A DNA stretch of 7,290 nucleotides, from positions 1 to 7,290 of the forward strand of contig JAEZBT010000123.1 in the NCBI GenBank assembly GCA_023426865.1, written 5' to 3'. Below are positions 1-3,859 of this stretch, piece by piece. The stretch comes from Actinomycetes bacterium. GTDB lineage: Bacteria > Actinomycetota > Actinomycetes > Actinomycetales > Cellulomonadaceae. The notes under the pieces were generated by a model. The model did no database searches and had not been told where the DNA came from. It saw only the letters and a list, made by a program, of their open reading frames with translations. Both the position numbers and the translations under genes were made by a program. Numbering within the stretch: the first letter of the stretch is position 1; the number at the start of each line of letters is the position of its first letter.

Positions 1-1
1 C

Positions 2-163
2 ACGCCCGGGGGCCGCTCCCGCGGCGAGGCGCTGCCGCGCAGGGACGCCGAGCGCGGGCGTGGCCTGTGGATCGCACGACAGCTCGCGGACGACCTGACC
101 ATCCGGCCGGCGGACGCGACGAGCGGCGCCGGGACCGTCGTGCGCGTGGTCCAGGCCCGCTGA
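2..163 (+). CDS. C-terminal end of an ATP-binding (HATPase_c_2-type) anti-sigma/regulatory protein, 5' truncated
   Basis: The frame is open from the window edge to TGA at 161-163, giving 53 residues. The visible end contains GRGLWIARQLADDLTI, then an acidic/glycine stretch and GTVVRVVQAR. This pattern (G-R-G-L-W, an amphipathic helix, a short strand, then G-T-x-V-R-x at the end) is typical of the last helix and strand of the GHKL ATPase fold in actinobacterial anti-sigma regulatory factors of the RsbW/SpoIIAB type and in MEDS-domain sensor proteins. Such proteins bind ATP and sequester or phosphorylate a partner in stress signalling. The N-terminal part, including the N and G1 boxes, lies outside the window, so its domain architecture cannot be judged. 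It converges on the DUF1918 gene with 19 bp between the two stops. No clear terminator is visible in that gap. Confidence 0.6.
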   Translation, partial: TPGGRSRGEALPRRDAERGRGLWIARQLADDLTIRPADATSGAGTVVRVVQAR

Positions 164-182
164 GCCTCAGTCGCGCTGGGCC

Positions 183-374
183 TCAGGCCGTCGGGCGGAT
201 GACCCGCGTGTCCGGACCCGGGAAGACCAGCGTCCGCTCGCCCGTCTCCGCCCACTCGACGAGGAACGGGGGCGTCCCGTCCGGGTGGCGCACCTCGACC
301 ACCCGGCCGTGCCGTACGTGACCGGCAATGTGCCCCGACTCGACGACGACCTCGTCGCCCACCGACGCTCTCAT
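183..374 (-). CDS. DUF1918 domain-containing small protein
   Basis: This is a 63-residue protein beginning MRASVGDEVVVESGHIAG and ending in FPGPDTRVIRPTA. The whole length matches the DUF1918 pattern as I know it: an M-x-A-x-x-G-D-x-h-h-h start, a conserved H-x-G, then R-x-G-x-h-x-E-V, D-G-x-P-P-F-h-V-x-W and a final F-P-G-P-D. It looks like a small beta-barrel (SH3-like) fold; the function of the family is not established. I chose the ATG at 374 rather than the in-frame ATG at 419 for two reasons: GGGAGG lies 5 nt upstream (complement of 380-385), and similarity to the family begins exactly at MRAS. The 15 extra residues from 419 have poor third-position GC. The gene is the last of three minus-strand genes and sits 213 bp below the AAA ATPase stop. 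No convincing -10/-35 pair is visible, so it may be read from upstream. Confidence 0.85.
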   Translation of the reverse strand: MRASVGDEVVVESGHIAGHVRHGRVVEVRHPDGTPPFLVEWAETGERTLVFPGPDTRVIRPTA

Positions 375-587
375 GGCAGCCTCCCGTCGGACCCGCGTCG
401 AACCTCCGACTGAGTCCATGATGCCCGCACCGCCGCGCGCGCGACAGGGCCCGCGGTTCAGGCGCGCCTCCCACTGGTCCAGCCGGCGCTCGCGCTCCCG
501 CTCGGCCCGCAGACCCTGGACGAAGTCCGGGTCGTCGTCGGGCGCGACCTGGCGGCGCGGCCGCTCGTCCTCGGGGAAGCCCGGGTG
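375..587 (-). other. Inter-gene stretch with coding-like open frame directly after the AAA ATPase stop
   Basis: Reading on past the ATPase TGA (588-590) in the same frame, no stop occurs before the end of the DUF1918 gene. The first 49 or so codons (587 down to about 441) end almost always in G or C. They encode a plausible charged tail: HPGFPEDERPRR, then PDDDPDFVQGL, then a helix-like RAERERERRLDQWEARL. After the RGP at about 438-446 the signature fades, with codons such as TGT, TCA, GGA, CGA and GCT. There is no ATG, GTG or TTG before 419, so a normal independent start is missing. It may be a conserved C-terminal tail of the ATPase cut off by a nonsense mutation, a readthrough extension, a remnant, or chance openness in GC-rich DNA. 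No other gene is visible in these 213 bases. Confidence 0.4.
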
Positions 588-2066
588 TCAGTCGGCCGGG
601 ACCGTGCGCGGCCGGGCCCACTGCCGCAGCGCCTCGACCTGCTCGGCCATGACGACCGACAGGGGCCGCGTGGCGGCGGCCTCCCGCAGCAGGTGCTGGG
701 CGTTCACCGCGACGCCGTCGGCGTGCGCCGCGTAGGCGGCCGAGACGACCACCTGCTCGATCTCCGCGCCCGAGAAGCCCTCGGTGGCCAGCGCGAGCGC
801 GTGCACCGCCTCGTCGGTGAGGGTGATGCCCCGCGACCCGGCGTGGATGTGGAACACCTGCTCGCGCACCTCGATCGTCGGCAGGTCGACGAAGAAGGTC
901 TCGTCGAACCGGCCCTTGCGGATCAGCTCGGGCGGGAGGCGGGAGATGTCGTTCGCCGTCGCGACGACGAACACGCGCCCGTCGCGCTCCGCGAGCCAGG
1001 TGAGGAAGGTGCCGAGGACCCGCTGGGACGAGCCCGCGTCGCCGTCGGAGGTGGCCAGGCCCTTCTCGATCTCGTCGATCCAGACGACGCACGGGGACAT
1101 CACCTCGGCCGCCGCGAGGCTCTCGCGGAGCTTGCGCTCCGACTCACCCACGTACTTGTCGTGCACGGCCGCCAGGTCCATCCGCAGCAGCGGTACCCCG
1201 AGCACCTTCGACGCGACCTTCGCGGCGAGGCTCTTGCCGCAGCCCTGGACGCCGAGCAGCAGGATGCCGCGCGGCGGGTCGAGCTGGGGGGCGGAGCCGT
1301 TGAAGGCCGGGCGGCGGATCTCGAGCCACTCCTTGACGCGGCCCATGCCGGCGAGGTCGCCGATGTCCGCCGGGTCGTGCTCGAAGGTCAGGACCCCGCC
1401 GCGCTCGAGCAGCTCGTACTTCGCCTTGGCGACGAGTGGGACGTCGGCGGCGGTGACCGCGCCGTCGTTGAAGATCGCCGTGCGCGCGAGGCGACGCACG
1501 TCCGTGACCGGCAGGCCCGCGAGGTTCTCCACGAGGAGGGCCACCGAGGTCTCGTCCGCACGCACGGCCGTCCTGGTCTGGGCCACCCACTCGCGGGCCA
1601 CCTCGTCGACGATGGCGCGGCGCTCTGCGGCGTCGGGGTAGGCCAGCGCGACGCGCGCGGCCAGGTGGGTCAGCTCCTCGGGAAGCTCGACCTCGTTGCT
1701 CACCAGGACCAAGTGGCGGGGGCGGGCGTCGTAGCCGAGGCAGATGTCCTTGATGAGGCGGACGAGCGTGGGCTCGGTCAGGTACGGGTGCAGGTCCAGC
1801 ATCACGTAGACGCCCGGGACCGCGTCGAGAAGGAAGGCCAGGACCTTCTCGGGCGCCGCGTTGAAGCCCTGCGCCGGCCCGATGTCCAGGTCGATCCGCT
1901 TGAGGCCGCGCGTCGCCGCCCACTCGAACACCGGCGGCGGCGGGTTCGACTGCCGGGCCGCCTCCAGGACCTGGGCGACGGCGCGGGCCTCGTCCCTGGT
2001 CTCGAGGACGACGAGCGGGACCCTGCTGCGCAGCAGGGCCGCAAGGTCACCGCCGGTGGGGGGCAT
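588..2066 (-). CDS. AAA family ATPase, Ycf46-like
   Basis: This is a 492-residue cytosolic ATPase. The C-terminal half is a complete AAA module. It has Walker A GVQGCGKS (272-279), Walker B CVVWIDE (326-332, D331/E332), sensor 1 in VVATAN (N372), Arg-finger region IRKGRFDE (382-389), and a lid with GFSGAEIEQ (430-438). The wording PPRGILLLGVQG...GTFLTWLAE...ELIRKGRFDETFFVDLP is characteristic of the Ycf46 group known from cyanobacteria, plastids and actinobacteria. The length fits that family (about 500). The family role is poorly defined; in cyanobacteria it has been linked to inorganic carbon use, which I would not transfer here. The N-terminal half (about 10-220) lacks a P-loop but keeps AAA-like order: VYVMLDLHP (86-94), RHLVLVSNE (117-125), and a lid-like GLPVTDVRRLARTA (184-197). 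It therefore looks like a degenerate first AAA domain. The ATG at 2066 is the first possible start. Its Shine-Dalgarno is poor, the nearest GGAGG being about 27 nt upstream. The gene lies 40 bp below the nucleotidyltransferase-like gene. Confidence 0.9.
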   Translation of the reverse strand: MPPTGGDLAALLRSRVPLVVLETRDEARAVAQVLEAARQSNPPPPVFEWAATRGLKRIDLDIGPAQGFNAAPEKVLAFLLDAVPGVYVMLDLHPYLTEPTLVRLIKDICLGYDARPRHLVLVSNEVELPEELTHLAARVALAYPDAAERRAIVDEVAREWVAQTRTAVRADETSVALLVENLAGLPVTDVRRLARTAIFNDGAVTAADVPLVAKAKYELLERGGVLTFEHDPADIGDLAGMGRVKEWLEIRRPAFNGSAPQLDPPRGILLLGVQGCGKSLAAKVASKVLGVPLLRMDLAAVHDKYVGESERKLRESLAAAEVMSPCVVWIDEIEKGLATSDGDAGSSQRVLGTFLTWLAERDGRVFVVATANDISRLPPELIRKGRFDETFFVDLPTIEVREQVFHIHAGSRGITLTDEAVHALALATEGFSGAEIEQVVVSAAYAAHADGVAVNAQHLLREAAATRPLSVVMAEQVEALRQWARPRTVPAD

Positions 2067-2106
2067 GCGGGGAACGTAGCAGCGCGGGAGGGCCTCCGCG
2101 TGGGCC

Positions 2107-2706
2107 TCACGGGGCAGGCGACGGGGCCTGGGCCCCCTCCGCCGTCGCGGGCGGCCCGGTGATGCCGAGCTCGTCGGTGAGGAAGAGGAACGCCCGCGCG
2201 TAGGGGTTGTCGTCGACGGCGCGGCGCACGTAGGACCAGTCGATCTGCTCGCGCAGCGCCCGGGCGATCGGGAGCAGGTGGCCCATGTCGCAGTAGTGCT
2301 CCGCGAGGACGCTGAGCTGCCCGGCGAGGACGTCCGTCGCGCTCAGCACCGGCATGCGGACGGCCAGGACCTCCATGGTGTCCGCGCGCTCGAAGAGCCC
2401 CTGGTCCACCTGCTCACCGCACATCCGGAACAGCACGTCGACGAGCGCGCCCTTGTGGAACGCCTTGAAGAGCCAGTTCTCGGCCGGCTGCTGGACGTCC
2501 AGGCCCGCCTCCGCGATCGCGCTGCGCGCGACCTCGATGTCCTGCTCGCGGATGACGAAGTCGGCGTCGTGGTCGGGCTCCGGCGCCCCGCGCGCCCACG
2601 CGGCGTACCCACCGCAGAGCGCGTAGGGGATGTCGGCCTCGGCGAGCGCGACGGCAGCCAGCCGGAGGCCGTCGTGCAGCGCGGCCCGCGCGTCGTCGGT
2701 GGCCAT
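2107..2706 (-). CDS. Nucleotidyltransferase-fold family protein
   Basis: This is a 199-residue protein with the signature of the DNA polymerase beta-like nucleotidyltransferase superfamily. It has a helix followed by IPYALCGGYAAWARG (G32-G33), then DHDADFVI with the Asp pair D47 and D49, and a third acidic residue D90 in ALVDVLF. The C-terminal part, with IDWSYVRRAVDDNPYARAFLFLTDELGI (156-182 region), is helical and recalls actinobacterial proteins annotated simply as nucleotidyltransferases. All three catalytic acidic positions are present, so activity is plausible. The substrate (protein, tRNA, antibiotic or other) cannot be told from sequence. No HEPN or toxin-like partner lies beside it, so a toxin-antitoxin role is not supported. 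The last 18 residues are a Pro/Ala-rich tail. The ATG at 2706 fits the family, but no Shine-Dalgarno precedes it. The DNA just upstream (TGTACACACGGTGC) would allow a leaderless mRNA, which is weakly supported. It probably shares a transcript with the downstream ATPase. Confidence 0.75.
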   Translation of the reverse strand: MATDDARAALHDGLRLAAVALAEADIPYALCGGYAAWARGAPEPDHDADFVIREQDIEVARSAIAEAGLDVQQPAENWLFKAFHKGALVDVLFRMCGEQVDQGLFERADTMEVLAVRMPVLSATDVLAGQLSVLAEHYCDMGHLLPIARALREQIDWSYVRRAVDDNPYARAFLFLTDELGITGPPATAEGAQAPSPAP

Positions 2707-2804
2707 GCACCGTGTGTACAGGAGGTCGCGCCGGGCCGCGCGTCGGGCCGGGCGGGGTGCCGGTCCGGGTGCGGCGCGGCCGGGGGCGCGCGAGACTCGG
2801 AGCG
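2707..2804. promoter_or_regulatory. Divergent intergenic region, presumably holding two promoters
   Basis: These 98 bp separate the minus-strand nucleotidyltransferase-like gene from the plus-strand EEP gene, so both promoters should lie here. The region is extremely GC-rich, with repeated GCCGGGC-like words. No clear -10 TANNNT or -35 TTGAC pair can be picked in either direction. The only AT-richer spot is GTGTGTACAGG at 2712-2722, which lies at the distance expected of a -10 for a leaderless minus-strand transcript. The promoter role is inferred from gene orientation only. Confidence 0.3.
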
Positions 2805-3566
2805 ATGCGCCTGGCGACGTTCAACATCCTGCACGGCCGCTCCCCGGCCGACGGCGAGGTGAACCTGGACAGGTTCGCGACGGCCGTCGCGGGGCTCGAC
2901 GCCGACGTGCTCGCGCTCCAGGAGGTGGACCGCGACCAGCCACGCTCGCACGGGGCGGACCTGACGGCGGTCGCGGCCGAGGCGCTGGGCGCCGACCACC
3001 ACCGGTTCGTGGCGACGCTGACCGGCACGCCGGGCGTGTGGAGCGCCGCGACCGGCGACCTCCAGCCCGACACCGCCGCGTACGGCATCGCCCTGGTCAG
3101 CCGGTACCCGGTGGTCGGCTGGCACACGCGCACGCTCGCGGCGCTGCCGGGTCCCGTCCCCGTCTCGTTCCGGTGCGGCGACCCGCCCACCCTCGTGCAC
3201 GACGAGCCGCGCGCCGCCCTGGCGGCCGACGTCGAGGGCCCGGACGGCCGGGTCACCGTCGTCGCCACGCACCTGACGTTCGTGCCGGGGTGGAACGCCG
3301 TGCAGCTGCGGCGCCTCGTGGCGTCGCTGGCCGGGCACGCGCGGCCGGTGGTGCTCATGGGCGACCTCAACCTGCGCGGCCACCTGCCCGAGCGGCTCAC
3401 CGGGTGGCGCTCGCTCGCCACGGCCGACACGTTCCCCGCTGACGCGCCGCGCCGCCAGCTCGACCACGTCCTCGCCGACGGCCACGTGACCGCCGACGGG
3501 CCGGGGACGGCCGTCGACACCGGGCTGTCGGACCATCGGGCGCTCGTCGTCGACGTCGCCGCGTAG
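2805..3566 (+). CDS. Endonuclease/exonuclease/phosphatase (EEP) family protein
   Basis: This is a 253-residue protein with the full motif set of the DNase I-like / EEP superfamily. In order these are: TFNILHG (N7), LALQEVD (metal-binding E40), a middle tyrosine/serine-rich strand AYGIALVSRYPVV, VVATHLTFVP (H156), VVLMGDLNL (D187, N189), QLDHVLAD (D220, H221) and GLSDHRALVV (D243, H244). These residues form a Mg-dependent phosphodiesterase/phosphatase active site, so catalysis is likely. The substrate may be nucleic acid, a phospholipid or an inositol phosphate; the family does not reveal it. There is no signal peptide or membrane segment, so it is probably cytoplasmic. The start at 2805 was chosen because family similarity begins at MRLATFN. 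GGAG lies at 2799-2802, unusually close (2 nt). Longer in-frame starts from 2712 would add only an Arg/Gly-rich, non-conserved stretch. The gene is transcribed alone, away from the nucleotidyltransferase-like gene. Confidence 0.88.
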   Translation: MRLATFNILHGRSPADGEVNLDRFATAVAGLDADVLALQEVDRDQPRSHGADLTAVAAEALGADHHRFVATLTGTPGVWSAATGDLQPDTAAYGIALVSRYPVVGWHTRTLAALPGPVPVSFRCGDPPTLVHDEPRAALAADVEGPDGRVTVVATHLTFVPGWNAVQLRRLVASLAGHARPVVLMGDLNLRGHLPERLTGWRSLATADTFPADAPRRQLDHVLADGHVTADGPGTAVDTGLSDHRALVVDVAA

Positions 3567-3714
3567 GCGCGGGCTGCAACGATGCGCTTCGCGCTGACCT
3601 GCGACGACGCGCGCCTGAACGGACAAGTCCGCGGGTCCGGCGGGCGATGACGCGCCCCGCGCCGTGCAGAACCGCGCCGCGATCGCGGCACGTGGTGACG
3701 GACACCCCGGGCGG
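3567..3714 (+). other. Non-coding region after the EEP gene, with two inverted repeats
   Basis: I see no gene here. Two inverted repeats stand out: CGGAC-AA-GTCCG at 3620-3631, and the perfect 14-bp palindrome GCCGCGATCGCGGC at 3676-3689. The latter could form a hairpin with a 5-bp stem and a GATC loop. Neither is followed by a T-run, so if the EEP transcript ends here it is not by a classical intrinsic terminator. The 3620-3631 element resembles the half-sites of the boxes further downstream but has a 2-nt rather than 4-nt spacer. Confidence 0.35.
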
Positions 3715-3728
3715 GGGACCAAGGTCCC
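3715..3728. promoter_or_regulatory. DosR/DevR-like palindromic box 1
   Basis: GGGAC-CAAG-GTCCC is an inverted repeat, symmetric in the form GGGACC-AA-GGTCCC. Its half-sites and 4-nt spacing match the mycobacterial DosR (DevR) box TTSGGGACTWWAGTCCCSAA; only the first and last spacer bases differ (C and G instead of T and A). DosR is a NarL/LuxR-type response regulator of the hypoxia/dormancy response, and related regulators occur in many actinobacteria. The box lies about 145 bp upstream of the start codon of the secreted-protein gene, a sensible activator position. As RNA the same bases could form a 5-bp hairpin followed by GTTTT, but that would be a weak terminator. Binding is inferred from the motif only. 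Confidence 0.45.
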
Positions 3729-3775
3729 GTTTTCACGATGATCAGCCGTTTTTTCTCCCGCTTCCGACCGGGTGG

Positions 3776-3789
3776 GCGACCTAGGTCCC
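3776..3789. promoter_or_regulatory. DosR/DevR-like palindromic box 2 (one imperfect half-site)
   Basis: GCGAC-CTAG-GTCCC repeats the design of box 1, with one base off in the left half (GCGAC for GGGAC). It contains the perfect 10-bp palindrome GACCTAGGTC (3778-3787). Its centre is 61 bp from the centre of box 1, close to a whole number of helical turns, and AGGTCCC is repeated directly in both boxes. It overlaps the start of the proposed leader RNA helix, so the bases may instead be conserved for RNA structure. If transcription starts upstream of this site, a bound protein would act as a roadblock rather than an activator. Confidence 0.3.
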
Positions 3790-3858
3790 CTTCAGGTGGC
3801 GGCCCGACGAGCCGGAACACCCCGCGGCCGACCGAGACCTCGGCGGCCGTAAGGGGAC
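3785..3858 (+). promoter_or_regulatory. Candidate structured 5' leader (three-way junction) masking the ribosome binding site
   Basis: By hand the leader folds as three helices. P1 pairs GUCCCCUU (3785-3792) perfectly with AAGGGGAC (3851-3858). P2 is GGUG/CACC (3795-3798 with 3818-3821), a small internal loop, then CGGC/GCCG (3800-3803 with 3811-3814) closing the 7-nt loop CCGACGA. P3 is CGGCCG/CGGCCG (3825-3830 with 3844-3849), a bulged A, then CCGA/UCGG (3832-3835 with 3840-3843) around the loop GACC. Almost every base is used and the junction is tight. The 3' strand of P1 is the Shine-Dalgarno (AAGGGG), so forming P1 would block translation of the secreted-protein gene. This is the layout of a translational riboswitch, protein-binding leader or thermosensor. 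It matches no riboswitch class I can recall. In GC-rich DNA some pairing is expected by chance, so covariation evidence is needed. Confidence 0.5.
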
Positions 3859-3859
3859 A

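Noticed and set aside
375..419. Longer DUF1918 protein starting at the ATG at 419
   Set aside because: The family similarity and a good GGGAGG place the start at 374; the 15 extra codons have poor third-position GC.
67..735. Plus-strand small frames at 67-321 and 328-735
   Set aside because: Both lie over the DUF1918 gene, the ATPase end or the regulator tail in the wrong frame, and have Arg/Ser/Pro-rich shadow compositions.
585..2162. Very long open frame (525 codons) on the plus strand opposite the AAA ATPase
   Set aside because: It is the antisense shadow of a gene with clear AAA motifs; the translation is Arg/Gly/Asp-rich without family features, and long antisense frames are expected at this GC content.
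2107..2706. Antitoxin of an MNT/HEPN or AbiE-type toxin-antitoxin pair
   Set aside because: The catalytic motif fits the superfamily, but no small HEPN or AbiEi-like partner lies next to it; the neighbours are an ATPase and an EEP protein.
3715..3755. Intrinsic terminator (GGGAC/GTCCC hairpin followed by GTTTT, and a further T6 run at 3750-3755)
   Set aside because: The stem is only 5-6 bp, and the T6 run is not preceded by a stable hairpin; the bases are better explained by a protein-binding palindrome. It is not fully excluded as a weak leader terminator.
3785..3858. Known riboswitch class for the leader (c-di-GMP-I, c-di-AMP, TPP, cobalamin, SAM)
   Set aside because: The conserved core sequences of these classes, as I remember them, are absent; I cannot run a covariance-model search, so this is from recall only.
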